The notes: generated from the sequence alone by a model not told the origin. DNA of 64,000 bases from UBA2965 sp036526135 (GCA_036526135.1 DATCZA010000046.1:124001-188000); one strand, 5' to 3'. Counted from the first letter of the stretch, positions 43,322-52,862 are shown. A program made the numbers and translations.

Positions 43322-45262
43322 ATGGGGCAGCTCAAGTTCGACCACCTGCAGCCCATCGTCGACGACGACGCGACCATCGAGGCCGCCCTCGCCGATGCCC
43401 ACATCCCGTCGCTGATGGCCGCCATGGTGCACGTCAGCGGTGATACCAGCTGGATCCGCGGAGCCATTCGCCCGGTCAACCAGTTCTTCGGCGACTCCCA
43501 GGGAGGCATCGCGCCCAATGATCAGGCAGAGGTCCGCAGACGGGCGCTCGAGGCGCTGATTGCCTATCGCGATGGCAAAGCGACGCCCCCGCCTCCCGAC
43601 CCCGCAACCGTCAGCGAGATGGTGAACTTCGTCATCGGCCAGGAAGTCACCTCGGACTACGGGGAGTTTCTGCACGCCGAGCTCGCCCTGGACGGCGCCG
43701 ACCCCTACGCTTCGGAGGGCTTCGACGAGATCTCCGAGGCGGCACGGCGGGAGTTCAAGGTCATCATCGTCGGCGCAGGGATGTCGGGGCTGCTCGCGGC
43801 GATCAGGCTCAAGGAGGCTGGCATCTCCTGGGAGATCGTGGAGAAGCACGCCGACGTGGGCGGGACCTGGTACCAGAACGGCTATCCGGGGTGTCGGGTC
43901 GACAGCCCCAATCACATCTACTCCTACAGCTTCCGGCCCGCCGACTGGCCCCAGTACTACTCGAGCCAGGAAGTTCTGCGGGAGTATTTCGACAAGGTGG
44001 CGACGGAGTACGGCCTGCGCGACCAGATCCGTTTCAGCACGGAAGTGCAGTCCATGGCGTTCGACGATGCGTCCGGGACGTGGCAGGTGGAAGTCACGAA
44101 CGGTACCGGCGCCAGGGAGACCCTCACCGCGAACGCCGTCATCAGCGCCGTGGGCCAGCTGAACCGACCGAAATGGCCCGACCTCGCCGGCCAGGATCGT
44201 TTTCGCGGCGTGTCCTTTCACTCCACCGAGTGGGAACACGAGCACGATCTGTCCGGCAAGCGCATCATCGTCATAGGCACCGGTGCCAGCGCGTTTCAGT
44301 TCGCTCCCGAAATCGCCAAGGTGGCAGCCGAGGTCGAGATTTTTCAGCGCACACCCAACTGGATGGCCCCGGTGGCCACCTACCACGACCACATACCGCT
44401 GGGGAAGCACTGGCTCCTCAACCACGTTCCCTACTACGCGAAGTGGTACCGCTTCGCCATGTTCTGGAACATGGCCGAGGGCGTGCTCTCCGCGGTGCGC
44501 AAGGATCCGGCCTGGAACCAGACTGAAGACGCCATCAGCGCCGAAAACGACACGCTCCGGCAGATGTTCACCGACTGGCTCGAAGAGCTGTGTGAAGGCG
44601 ACGAGGAACTGCTCGAAAAGGTGGTGCCCAAGTTCCCGGTGGGCGGCAAGCGGGTGCTGCTCGACAACGGCAACTGGATTCGCGCCTTGAGGCGCGACAA
44701 CGTGCACCTGCTCACCGATCCCATCGCCGAGATCAACGAGACCGGCGTCGTCACCGAGGATGGCAAACAGCACGACGCCGACGTGCTGATCTACGGCACC
44801 GGCTTCCAGGCAAGCCGGTTTCTATGGCCGATGAAGGTCACCGGTCGCGACGGGATCGACCTGAACGAGCAGTGGCAGGGAGACGCCCGCGCCTACCTCG
44901 GCATCACCATCCCCAACTTCCCCAATCTTTTCTGCTGCTACGGGCCCAACACCAACATCGTCGTCAACGGCAGCATCGTCTTCTTCTCCGAATGCGAGGT
45001 GCGCTACATCCTGAGCTGTATCCGCCAGCTGCTGGCCGGCGGCCACAAGGCCCTGGATTGCCGCGCAGACGTTCACGATGCGTACAACGAGTGGATCGAC
45101 GAGGGCAACGCCAACATGGCCTGGGGCGCGGCCCGGGTACCCTCCTGGTACAAGAACGAGAAAGGCCGGGTGTCCCAGAACTGGCCCTTCACGCTGCTCG
45201 AGTACTGGAACCACACCAGGGACGTCAACGCGGCGGACTACGAGTTCCTCTCCGACGCGTGA
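43322..45262 (+). CDS. Baeyer-Villiger monooxygenase, 4-hydroxyacetophenone monooxygenase-like
   Basis: This 646-residue type I BVMO inserts oxygen next to a ketone using FAD, NADPH and O2. The FAD motif is GAGMSG (151-156), then GGTWYQNGYPG (180-190), the fingerprint FRGVSFHSTEW (294-304; FxGxxxHxxxW) and the NADPH motif GTGASA (319-324). The roughly 145 residues ahead of the FAD motif match the extension of HAPMO-type enzymes, so ATG 43322 is credible; open frame further upstream runs antisense through the divergent gene. The substrate is unknown. Confidence 0.92.
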   Translation: MGQLKFDHLQPIVDDDATIEAALADAHIPSLMAAMVHVSGDTSWIRGAIRPVNQFFGDSQGGIAPNDQAEVRRRALEALIAYRDGKATPPPPDPATVSEMVNFVIGQEVTSDYGEFLHAELALDGADPYASEGFDEISEAARREFKVIIVGAGMSGLLAAIRLKEAGISWEIVEKHADVGGTWYQNGYPGCRVDSPNHIYSYSFRPADWPQYYSSQEVLREYFDKVATEYGLRDQIRFSTEVQSMAFDDASGTWQVEVTNGTGARETLTANAVISAVGQLNRPKWPDLAGQDRFRGVSFHSTEWEHEHDLSGKRIIVIGTGASAFQFAPEIAKVAAEVEIFQRTPNWMAPVATYHDHIPLGKHWLLNHVPYYAKWYRFAMFWNMAEGVLSAVRKDPAWNQTEDAISAENDTLRQMFTDWLEELCEGDEELLEKVVPKFPVGGKRVLLDNGNWIRALRRDNVHLLTDPIAEINETGVVTEDGKQHDADVLIYGTGFQASRFLWPMKVTGRDGIDLNEQWQGDARAYLGITIPNFPNLFCCYGPNTNIVVNGSIVFFSECEVRYILSCIRQLLAGGHKALDCRADVHDAYNEWIDEGNANMAWGAARVPSWYKNEKGRVSQNWPFTLLEYWNHTRDVNAADYEFLSDA

Positions 45263-45342
45263 CGCGCCCCGCGCTCGCAGAAGCCGGCGCGCGACGTTAA
45301 GATTGCGCGCTCGCGGCGCTTCGGGTCGTTCAAGGAGGTTCG

Positions 45343-45972
45343 GTGATTCTCGATCTGCACACACATTCCATCAAGTCCGATGATGGTCGTGCCAAGGTGC
45401 AGAACTACTGCCAGTGGATCCGCACACGCGAGATCCCCATCGACGGCCTCGTGCTCACCGAGCATCGCCAGTTCGACGCCGAGTCCGACTACTCCCCGCT
45501 GGCTCAGCAGTTCGGGATCACAATCCTCAAGGGCAGCGAGGTCGAGACCGAGTACGGCCACGTCCTGGTGTTCGGCGTGACCGAAGCGCTGACCCGGGCG
45601 TTCGATTTCGCGGACATCCACCTTCCTTTGGCCCGGGTCATCGAAGCCTGTGCGCTGCACGGCGCGGTTCCCGTTCCCTGTCATCCCGGGCGCCGGCGCG
45701 TGGGCATGAGCGCTCATCTCGAGGAATTCGGCACGCCGGAAGGGGTGAGGATCGTGGAGACGCACAATGGCGGCAGCCGTGGAGACGAGGACGCCGTGGC
45801 CCAGGCCATGGCCGCCGAGCTCGGCTACCTGGGCATTGGCGGCAGCGACGCGCACATCGTCAGCCACGTGGGACGCTGCGCTACCCGTTTCCCAGGCACG
45901 ATCTCCAACGAGCAGGAACTGGTGGAAGCGCTGCTGGCCGAAGACTTCGAAGCCGTTACCAATCGGGAGTGA
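45343..45972 (+). CDS. PHP-domain metal-dependent phosphoesterase
   Basis: This 209-residue protein has a single PHP domain: DLHTHS (residues 4-9), a later EHR and GSEVETEYGHVL, CHPGR and the closing GGSDAHIVSHVG. PHP enzymes hydrolyse phosphoesters using a trinuclear metal site. AGGAGG lies 6 nt before GTG 45343. The small stand-alone form does not point to a particular substrate. The MaoC pair follows 9 nt later, so they probably share a transcript. Confidence 0.9.
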   Translation: MILDLHTHSIKSDDGRAKVQNYCQWIRTREIPIDGLVLTEHRQFDAESDYSPLAQQFGITILKGSEVETEYGHVLVFGVTEALTRAFDFADIHLPLARVIEACALHGAVPVPCHPGRRRVGMSAHLEEFGTPEGVRIVETHNGGSRGDEDAVAQAMAAELGYLGIGGSDAHIVSHVGRCATRFPGTISNEQELVEALLAEDFEAVTNRE

Positions 45973-45981
45973 AAGACACCC

Positions 45982-46425
45982 ATGCTTGACCTAGAGGCGT
46001 TACGGGCAAACTTCCTCAACGAAGACTTCGACGAGCAGCACTTCGAGGTGAACGCCGAGCAGTGCGTTGCCTACGCCCTGGCCTGCGGCGAGACGGCGCC
46101 GCGCTACACCGACCCGGCCCATCCTGACTTCCAGGCGCCGCCCACGCTGCCGTCGAGCTTTCACCCCGGCCGCCGCCTGCCTGACGGCTTTCCCAAACTA
46201 CCCGGTCTGGGCATGGACGCAGGCAAGGCTGTTGCGCCGAAGCGGCCCATACGGCCCGGGGTGCCGCTGGTCGGGCGCACGCATCTCCACGACGTTTACG
46301 CCAAAACCGGACGATCGGGCCGCATGACGTTCATGGTTACGCGCATGGAGATCTACGATCCCGACGGCGAGCAGCTGGCAACCGCTGACACCCGAATCGT
46401 CATTCGAGAGAGGCCGGATCAATGA
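45982..46425 (+). CDS. MaoC-type (FAS1-like) dehydratase subunit, N-terminal hot-dog half
   Basis: This 147-residue hot-dog fold protein is related to the N-terminal, FAS1-like half of MaoC/HadA hydratases, with AEQCVAYALACGETAPRYTD and a late VPLVGRTHLHDVY. It lacks the usual catalytic Asp/His block, which sits in the partner. Its stop overlaps the partner start (ATGA). Heterodimers of this kind hydrate enoyl-CoAs with bulky or long chains. Confidence 0.8.
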   Translation: MLDLEALRANFLNEDFDEQHFEVNAEQCVAYALACGETAPRYTDPAHPDFQAPPTLPSSFHPGRRLPDGFPKLPGLGMDAGKAVAPKRPIRPGVPLVGRTHLHDVYAKTGRSGRMTFMVTRMEIYDPDGEQLATADTRIVIRERPDQ

Positions 46426-46835
46426 CCGTCAACGTCATCGGCGACGTCGAGTTCGGCGAAGAGCTACCGGTCTTCGAGCCGGACACGAGCCTGGCCAACG
46501 TCAAGCGATTCACCGAAGCCGCCGGCTGGCAGGGACCCCGGTTCACGGACCATGAGGCCGCCAGGCGCGAGGGGCTCCCCGGAGCGCTGGTGCCAGGCAT
46601 CATGAGTCAGGGTTTTCTCGCGGCCATGATCCATCGCTGGGCGCCGGAGAGTCAGATCGAAAGCGTGGACACCGTGTTCAGGGCGCCCGTGCTGGTTGAC
46701 GAAAGGCACAGCATCAGCGGCGTCGTCACCGACATCGACGAAGATGCGGGCACGGTCGAAATTGATCTGACCGTGACGAACGAGGCCAACGAGACCCGGG
46801 TCTTCGGCACCGCCACCGTTCGCCTCCCCGCCTGA
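46422..46835 (+). CDS. MaoC-family hydratase subunit
   Basis: This 137-residue hot-dog protein carries the hydratase-2 like core (FTEAAGW... HEAARREGLPGALVPGIMSQGFLAAMIHRW). It pairs with the preceding FAS1-like subunit as a predicted enoyl-CoA hydratase. The pattern, two half-size MaoC proteins near DUF35 and thiolase genes, resembles actinobacterial HadAB and the steroid-side-chain ChsH1-ChsH2 set, but the substrate is not proven. Confidence 0.83.
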   Translation: MTVNVIGDVEFGEELPVFEPDTSLANVKRFTEAAGWQGPRFTDHEAARREGLPGALVPGIMSQGFLAAMIHRWAPESQIESVDTVFRAPVLVDERHSISGVVTDIDEDAGTVEIDLTVTNEANETRVFGTATVRLPA

Positions 46836-46841
46836 TCTCCC

Positions 46842-46866
46842 GCCGGTTCCGCCGATCACAACCGGC
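46842..46866. terminator. Possible bidirectional terminator hairpin
   Basis: GCCGGTT (46842-46848) and AACCGGC (46860-46866) form a perfect 7-bp stem with an 11-nt loop, between the convergent MaoC and DUF35 genes. No T tract follows on either side, so termination is inferred from position. Confidence 0.35.
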
Positions 46867-46888
46867 AAAGGCGACAGCAACCGGTCGT

Positions 46889-47293
46889 TCAGATCGGCTC
46901 GAAAAGGGGCACAGCCAGCTCTTCGTGGTCTTCCCACGCGACGCGCACCCGTTGGCCCACCCGAATGTCCTCCACGGGGCCGATCACGTTGGACAGTAGC
47001 CGCGGCCCCTCGTCCAGGTCGATCCAGGCCACCGCGTAGGGGACCAGAGCGCGGAAGAAGGGGTGATAGCTCTGCCTGATCACGCTGAACGTGTAGACGG
47101 TGCCCTCCCCCTTGGCCGTTTTCCAGGCCAGCGCGTCGCCAAGACAACCCGTGCAATGCCGCCGCGGGTAGAAGACGACGGTGCCGCAGTCCGCGCACTC
47201 CTGATAGCGCAGCTCGTGTTCCCGGGTGGCTTCCCAGAATGCCCGGCTGTCCATTTCGTGCAGGTTCGGCAGCGGTCTCTTCGCTTCGCTCAT
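46889..47293 (-). CDS. Zn-ribbon/OB-fold DUF35 protein (acyl-CoA-associated)
   Basis: This 134-residue protein has a rubredoxin-like zinc ribbon (CADCG ... CTGC, from about residue 34) followed by an OB-fold that in relatives binds acyl-CoA. DUF35 proteins partner thiolase-like enzymes and MaoC hydratases, channelling CoA substrates. It follows the thiolase-family gene by 11 nt on the same strand. AGGAG lies just before ATG 47293. Confidence 0.9.
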   Translation of the reverse strand: MSEAKRPLPNLHEMDSRAFWEATREHELRYQECADCGTVVFYPRRHCTGCLGDALAWKTAKGEGTVYTFSVIRQSYHPFFRALVPYAVAWIDLDEGPRLLSNVIGPVEDIRVGQRVRVAWEDHEELAVPLFEPI

Positions 47294-47304
47294 GGTGCTA
47301 CTCC

Positions 47305-48501
47305 TCAATCCCGCCCAAGTATCACGGTACCCGCGCAATGCCGGCTGCCGAGCATGCCGCCGTTGCCGTGGGCCACGGCCAGCTTCGCACCGTCCACCTG
47401 AGAGCAGGAATCACCGCGCAGCTGGCGCGCGGCTTCGATCAGAAGAAATATGCCCCGCATGCCCGGATGGTTCGACGAGAGCCCGCCGCCATCGGTGTTC
47501 AGGGCCGGGCCATCCGCGGGGCGATCGAAGCGCAAACGCCCTCCCGCGGCCCAGGGCCCGCCCTCCCCCTTCGCGCAGAATCCCAGATCCTCCAGGATCG
47601 TGAGCACCGTGATGCTGAACGAATCGTAGATCATGGCGATGTCCATCTCGGCCGGAGAGACGCCCGCCTCAGCAAAGGCCTGCGGCCCGGACTGGGCCGC
47701 GGCGCTCACCGTTATGTCGCCGCCATTTTCAGGGTATTTGGTGGCTTCTCCGGTGCCCAGGATCCACACCGGCGGACGCGCGCAGTTACGGGCGACTTCC
47801 GGCGAGGCGATGACCACGGCTCCGCCGCCGTCCGAGATCATGCAGCACTCCAGCAGATGCAGCGGGTCGGCGATCATCCTCGAGCCGACCACGTCCTCCA
47901 CCGTCGTTTCGCGAATGTCGAGGAACTCGAGATCCTCCATGGCTTTGACGGCCTCGGGATTACGCATGGCGTGACAGCGGGTCGCCACGGATATTTCTGC
48001 CAGCTGCTCGCTCGTGGTGCCGTACTCATACATGTGCCGCTGCGCCACCATCGCGTAGTTGGCCACCAGGGTCATGCCGGCAAAGGCATCCATGTTGTCC
48101 GCCGGATGCATGCCGCCCCCACCGCGCCCGCCAACGCCGATGGCCCGTGCGTTGCTGTGCGCTGTCGATCCGTAGGTCAGCAGCGCCACCCTCGCCTTGC
48201 CCGCCGCGATGTCCCTGGCCGCGTGGGCGGCGTGGTACTCGTAGGAGCTGCCGCCCACATTGGTGGTGTCGATGACGTTGGGTTTAAGCCCGAGGTACTC
48301 GGCGATGGTGAGACCGCTCATCATCCCGGCCTCACCCGCGTCGTAGATGGCGTCAACGTCCTGCCAGCTCAGCCCGGCATCGGCGAGCGCCCGGGCAGCG
48401 CTTTCCGCCTTGATCTGCAACGGGCTGACGGATCCCTCGACGTCGCGCGAAGGGTACTCGTGAATGCCGACGATGGCGGCGCTTCTGGCTTGACCAGCCA
48501 C
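47305..48501 (-). CDS. Thiolase-family protein lacking the acylated cysteine
   Basis: This 398-residue thiolase-fold protein is of the SCP-x/lipid-transfer type. At the place of the nucleophilic cysteine it reads NVGGSSYEY (81-89), with Ser/Tyr and no Cys; the C-terminal block is HGNGGMLGSRHCAGT. A classical Claisen thiolase reaction is therefore doubtful. The nearest functional model is the Ltp2-type aldolase, which works with a DUF35 partner, and a DUF35 gene follows at 11 nt. A 3-oxoacyl-CoA thiolase-like scaffold or aldolase role is inference. Confidence 0.85.
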   Translation of the reverse strand: MAGQARSAAIVGIHEYPSRDVEGSVSPLQIKAESAARALADAGLSWQDVDAIYDAGEAGMMSGLTIAEYLGLKPNVIDTTNVGGSSYEYHAAHAARDIAAGKARVALLTYGSTAHSNARAIGVGGRGGGGMHPADNMDAFAGMTLVANYAMVAQRHMYEYGTTSEQLAEISVATRCHAMRNPEAVKAMEDLEFLDIRETTVEDVVGSRMIADPLHLLECCMISDGGGAVVIASPEVARNCARPPVWILGTGEATKYPENGGDITVSAAAQSGPQAFAEAGVSPAEMDIAMIYDSFSITVLTILEDLGFCAKGEGGPWAAGGRLRFDRPADGPALNTDGGGLSSNHPGMRGIFLLIEAARQLRGDSCSQVDGAKLAVAHGNGGMLGSRHCAGTVILGRD

Positions 48502-48573
48502 GGCTATCTCCCCCAGGTTGATGCCCGCAGTCTAAGCCGTGCGGGCCGACGGTCCAAGGCCGGTCCTTGCGGG

Positions 48574-49893
48574 CTAGGCGGCGATGCGCACGGGCAGGCT
48601 CTGAATGGCGCGGAACAGCACCGAGCTGGCACGCACGGGCTCCCCGACAACCTCGATTCGAGGGCATCGTTTGAGGATTTCCTCCCAGAGCACCCTCAGC
48701 TGAAGCTCGGCCAGACGGTTCCCCAGACAGCGGTGGATGCCGAACCCGAAGGAAAGGTGCTCACGGGGCCGCCTGCGGTCGATGATGAACTCGTCCGGCC
48801 GCTCCACGGCGTCCGGATCGCGGTTCCCCGATATGTACCACATGACCACCTTGTCACCCTTGCCGATCAGCTGGCCACGAAACTCCGTGTCCGCCAGCGC
48901 CGTGCGGCGCATGTGCGTGAGCGGGGTCTGCCAGCGGATGATCTCCGGCACCATCGTGCGGACGAGATCGGCGTTCTCCAGGAGCTTGTCGTACTGCTCC
49001 GGGAACTGGTTCAGGGCGAGCAGGCCGCCGCTGATGGAGTTGCGGGTGGTGTCGTTGCCGCCCACGGTCAGCAGCACTGCGTTGCCCAGCAGCTCCTGGG
49101 AGTTCATGTCGGCAGTGTCCGGCCCGTGGGCCAGCATGGACACCAGATCGCCCGTGGGCGCTGACGACTTGCGGTCGCGCCAGAGGGCGTCGAAGTAATC
49201 GCCACACTGCGCGAGGGCTTCGAAATACGACGACTTCTCCTTGACCACCTCGGGGTTGTCCGCGTTGCTGATGATGTTCGACCAGCGGATCAGCTGATGG
49301 CGCTCTTCCTGGGGCACGCCGAACAGCGTTGCGAGCATCTGCGCGGTCAGCTCGATGGAAACGTGCTCCACCCAGTTGAACGTCTCGTTGCGGGGCAGGC
49401 CGTCGAGAATCCTGCCCGCGCGCTCCCGCACGGTGGCCTCGAGGTCGCCAAGGTTGCGCTGAGTGAACTTCGGGGCTACCGCTTTGCGTTGCGCGTCGTG
49501 TTTGGGCGGATCCATCTGGATGAACATCGGCACGTCGTTGCCGGAGGACGGCGTGCCCATGAGCGTTACCCCGCCCAGCGAGAACTCGGAGGAGAACACC
49601 GCGTGGTTCTTCTCGATCTGCATGATGTCGTCGTAGCGGGTTATGGACCAGTACGGTCCGTACTGGCTTTCGGAACAGTAGTGCACGGGCGCCTCTTCCC
49701 GCAGCCGTCGGAAGTAGGGCCAGAACGCCTCCGCCCTGAACAGCTCGGGGTTGGCAACGTTGAGATCCTGGAGCGGGATCTCGTAGGGGTCGAGCTGCGG
49801 ATCGAAGGGAATCCGCTGCCGGCGTCGCGTGGGCGTCGTTGGCGCCAGCACCGCCTTTTCCCGCAGATGATCGTACCGAGATTGCTCTTTCAT
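48574..49893 (-). CDS. Cytochrome P450, CYP153-type terminal alkane/fatty-acid hydroxylase
   Basis: This 439-residue soluble P450 has the oxygen-activation helix segment GGNDTT (278-283), the ExxR helix EIIR (317-320) with RWQTPLTHMRRTA, and the heme loop FGFGIHRCLGNRLAELQ with Cys389. The extended N-terminus, MFIQMDPPKHDAQR and GGNDTTRNSISGGLLALN closely match CYP153A enzymes, which hydroxylate the end carbon of medium-chain alkanes and fatty acids. Its redox partners (ferredoxin and reductase) are not adjacent. Confidence 0.93.
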   Translation of the reverse strand: MKEQSRYDHLREKAVLAPTTPTRRRQRIPFDPQLDPYEIPLQDLNVANPELFRAEAFWPYFRRLREEAPVHYCSESQYGPYWSITRYDDIMQIEKNHAVFSSEFSLGGVTLMGTPSSGNDVPMFIQMDPPKHDAQRKAVAPKFTQRNLGDLEATVRERAGRILDGLPRNETFNWVEHVSIELTAQMLATLFGVPQEERHQLIRWSNIISNADNPEVVKEKSSYFEALAQCGDYFDALWRDRKSSAPTGDLVSMLAHGPDTADMNSQELLGNAVLLTVGGNDTTRNSISGGLLALNQFPEQYDKLLENADLVRTMVPEIIRWQTPLTHMRRTALADTEFRGQLIGKGDKVVMWYISGNRDPDAVERPDEFIIDRRRPREHLSFGFGIHRCLGNRLAELQLRVLWEEILKRCPRIEVVGEPVRASSVLFRAIQSLPVRIAA

Positions 49894-49929
49894 GACCTTC
49901 GCTGACCAATCGCCGACCCCGCCATCATA

Positions 49930-50691
49930 TCAGGAGGCCGGATGGCTTGCGCCCGAGAGATGGAGCCCGCTGCAATCGGTCAGGCGGCGGCAAAGCGCGG
50001 CGAGGTCCCGGTGGCCGTTCACCGACGCGCAGAGATTGACGCCTGCAAGGGGCTCGGGCGTGGCCGCGAGCATGGCTCGCAGCGCTTCTCCTCCGCCCTG
50101 CACCACGTCGTCCAGGACGGCGGGAGACAGAGCACCGATGGTATCGATCAGGCCGAATCCGGTCAGGTTGTGCAGGGCGGAAAGCAGCTTGGGGCCCACC
50201 ATCTGCGGGGCGATGTGCTGGGGATCCGCACGGGAGATGATCCTCTGGGTCGCGTGAATCAGGAAGGGCAGAACGGGGCAGCCGGCAACGAAGGAGCACA
50301 AGGCGTTGTGCACGTTGCGACGGACCTGCCACCGCCCATCGCGATTCTTCTGGACCCAGTACTCCCGGCCGAAGGCGCATTCGTCGTCATCGGGCAGGTC
50401 GAGGCGTTCCGGTGCGTACAGGAGCACGTCGGCATCTATCCAGCAGGCACGCTCATAGCCCTTGGCCAACGCGTCGCGAATCAGCAGCAGCCTCGCCAGG
50501 TCCGCGACGATGGGAGAGCGCCCGATGAGCTTGGCGCGATACCACCCCGGCGTGAGCTCCAGCGCATCGTCGCCGCGGAAGCGATAGTCGTAGCCACGCT
50601 CCCGCGCCCAGCCTTCCACGCTTTGGAGGCACGACGACAGCCAACCCGGCCGGTCCAGCTCGCTGGCGCTCTGGATGACAAGTGTCCGCAC
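49930..50691 (-). CDS. Glycosyltransferase-like protein with DxD motif
   Basis: This 253-residue protein has the layout of small GT-A sugar transferases: N-terminal RTLVIQSASELDRPGWL, a middle segment with WIDADVLLY (DAD at 86-88) that usually binds the metal-nucleotide sugar, and GREYWVQKNRDGRW. No signal peptide or membrane helix is clear. I do not recognise a specific family. It is the first gene of a run with the P450 and thiolase genes but is functionally unrelated to them as far as I can see. Confidence 0.65.
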   Translation of the reverse strand: MRTLVIQSASELDRPGWLSSCLQSVEGWARERGYDYRFRGDDALELTPGWYRAKLIGRSPIVADLARLLLIRDALAKGYERACWIDADVLLYAPERLDLPDDDECAFGREYWVQKNRDGRWQVRRNVHNALCSFVAGCPVLPFLIHATQRIISRADPQHIAPQMVGPKLLSALHNLTGFGLIDTIGALSPAVLDDVVQGGGEALRAMLAATPEPLAGVNLCASVNGHRDLAALCRRLTDCSGLHLSGASHPAS

Positions 50692-50776
50692 GCGTATCAG
50701 TTGCGCACGCGGCCGATGGGTGCTGCCGGCACGGAAACGCTCACGTCAGCTAAAATCCTTTCGTCTCATTAGAAAC

Positions 50777-51736
50777 GTGAAGCGAGTGGACTGGCAAGCG
50801 AAGCTCAACGAGGGCGGCATCGTCCTGCTGGACGGAGGCACCGGCTCCGAGCTCCAGCGCAGGGGCGTGCCCATGAGCGGCGCAGCCTGGTCGGGGGCGG
50901 CCGCGCACACCCATCCCGACGTGCTGCGCGCCGTGCATCACGACTACATTGCAGCCGGCGCTGAGGTGATCATCACCAACACCTTCGGAACATCCCGGGC
51001 CACCCTTCGAGCCGCCGGCCTGGGCGATGCGTTCGCGTCCATCAACCGGCGCGCCGTGGCCCTGGCCATGGAAGCGAGAGAGCTCGCCGGTCGCGACGTC
51101 GCCATCGGCGGGTCGATATCCAACCTCCCGCCCAACATGAACATCGGGGACTATCCCGACCCGGCCGAGGAACTGGCCGATCTGCGCGATCAGGCTGCCA
51201 TCCTGGCGGAGGGCGGCGTCGATTTCATCGCCCTGGAGATGATGCAGGACGTGAACCACGCGCCAAGAGCGATGCGCGCCGCGGTGGCAACCGGGCTTCC
51301 CGTCTGGTTGGGCGTCAGCTGCCGGAGATCGACGCAAAACGCGAGCCTCGTGGCTTTCGACTTCGCTGACACGCCGTTCGAAGCGCCGCTGGACGCGCTG
51401 ATCGCCATGCGTCCTGCGGTGGTCAACGTCATGCACAGCGAGGTCGAGGCGACCGTGCCCGCCATCGAGGCGGTCCGCGAAAGATGGCCCGGCCCCATCG
51501 GCGCCTATCCGGAGATCGGCTACTTCGCGGCCCCCGACCGGCGCTTCGGCGACGATCACCCGCCGGACCGTCTGGTGTCCGAGGCTCGCAGGTGGGTGGC
51601 GGCGGGCGCTCGATTGATTGGCGGCTGCTGCGGAACCACACCGGATCACATCCGGGCGTTGCACGCTGCGCTGCCTGAGCTCGAAAGGCTCGCCGGGGAG
51701 ACCGAGACGCCGGGCCGTTCGCCCACCGTCCGGTGA
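50777..51736 (+). CDS. Homocysteine S-methyltransferase family protein
   Basis: This 319-residue zinc methyltransferase barrel has VLLDGGTGSELQRRG near the N-terminus, GVSCRR with the first zinc cysteine and the closing pair in GGCCGTTPDHI. Members move methyl groups from betaine or S-methylmethionine-like donors to homocysteine. The start is GTG 50777, or possibly GTG 50786 nine bases later; neither has a strong ribosome-binding site. The upstream neighbour is divergent. Confidence 0.88.
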   Translation: MKRVDWQAKLNEGGIVLLDGGTGSELQRRGVPMSGAAWSGAAAHTHPDVLRAVHHDYIAAGAEVIITNTFGTSRATLRAAGLGDAFASINRRAVALAMEARELAGRDVAIGGSISNLPPNMNIGDYPDPAEELADLRDQAAILAEGGVDFIALEMMQDVNHAPRAMRAAVATGLPVWLGVSCRRSTQNASLVAFDFADTPFEAPLDALIAMRPAVVNVMHSEVEATVPAIEAVRERWPGPIGAYPEIGYFAAPDRRFGDDHPPDRLVSEARRWVAAGARLIGGCCGTTPDHIRALHAALPELERLAGETETPGRSPTVR

Positions 51737-51758
51737 TGGTCTCTCCAACGCAGAACGG

Positions 51759-52793
51759 TCAGGCGCGGGGGTCGACCAGAATCTTGATCTGCTCCGGCTC
51801 GCTGGCGAGCTCGGCAAAGGCTCCCGCCATGCCTGCGAGGCTGACCGTCGAGGTATGCAGGGGACCGCAGTCGACGCGGCCGTCCGCGACGAGGCCCTTG
51901 GAAACCTCGAAGTCGTCCCGCACGTAGCCGAGCGCCGTGGATACCTTGAGCTCCTGTGCGAGCCATTGCGCCGCGGAAATCTGCGACAACCCGGTGGGGT
52001 AACCCACCAGCGCCACGGTGCCGCCCCGGCGAACGTAGGCGGGGACTTCCTCCACGGTGCGCGCCAGCCCCGCACACTCGAACACGACGTCGGCGCCCGA
52101 CTTGCCGATGATCGAGTTGATGGCAGCCGCCACGTCGGGGGTCTCCCGGGGATCGATGGTGTGGTCGGCGCCCAGCGCTGCCCCGGTTTCGCGCCGGGTA
52201 GCCTGGGGTTCCACCAGCACGCAGACACCCGCGCCGGCGGCCCGAGCACACTGCAGCACCAGCAGGCCGATGGGGCCGGCACCCACCACCACCACGCTGT
52301 CGCCGAGCCGGATACCGGTGCGGCGGACCGCATGAACGGCAATGGTGACCGGCTCGAGAATGGCAGCGGCCTCGTCGCTTATTTCCGGGCCTACGTGGTA
52401 GAGACGAGCCGCCTCGATGGCAATCGCCGAGGCGAAGCCCCCGTGGGGGGCCGCCATTGGGCCGATTCCGACCATGCCGGCAAAGGCCATCTCGCAGTGG
52501 GACGGGTCTCCGCGCACGCAGGTGGCGCACTGGCCACAGGCGGTTGCCATGCCGATGGCCACGCGATCGCCTTCCTTGACCTGCACGCCGGCGCCTGCCG
52601 CCGAGACATGGCCCATCCACTCGTGCCCGCAGATGGCCGGGTTGTAAGGCTCGCCCGACTGATAGGCATGAACGTCCGTCCCGCAGATGCCGCAATAGGA
52701 AACGTCCACCACCGCCTTGCCCGGCTCCGGGCGGGGATCGGGCATCTCCACGAGATCGACCGTTTCCTTACCCGTAACTAACCCAACCTGCAT
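51759..52793 (-). CDS. Zinc-dependent alcohol dehydrogenase (MDR family)
   Basis: This 344-residue medium-chain dehydrogenase has the catalytic zinc region CGICGTD and GHEWMGHV, structural-zinc cysteines in CGQCATCVRGDPSHC, and the cofactor motif VVVVGAGPIGLLVLQ. The C-terminal tail ends IKILVDPRA, as in threonine/sorbitol-like members. The substrate is not readable. It is 69 nt downstream of the TIM-barrel isomerase-like gene on the same strand. Confidence 0.9.
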   Translation of the reverse strand: MQVGLVTGKETVDLVEMPDPRPEPGKAVVDVSYCGICGTDVHAYQSGEPYNPAICGHEWMGHVSAAGAGVQVKEGDRVAIGMATACGQCATCVRGDPSHCEMAFAGMVGIGPMAAPHGGFASAIAIEAARLYHVGPEISDEAAAILEPVTIAVHAVRRTGIRLGDSVVVVGAGPIGLLVLQCARAAGAGVCVLVEPQATRRETGAALGADHTIDPRETPDVAAAINSIIGKSGADVVFECAGLARTVEEVPAYVRRGGTVALVGYPTGLSQISAAQWLAQELKVSTALGYVRDDFEVSKGLVADGRVDCGPLHTSTVSLAGMAGAFAELASEPEQIKILVDPRA

Positions 52794-52862
52794 GGCCTTA
52801 CCCCCGTTTCGAATTGCGCCAAAGGATACGCCAGTCGGCGCGCAGCGGCATCCTTGGACGGT

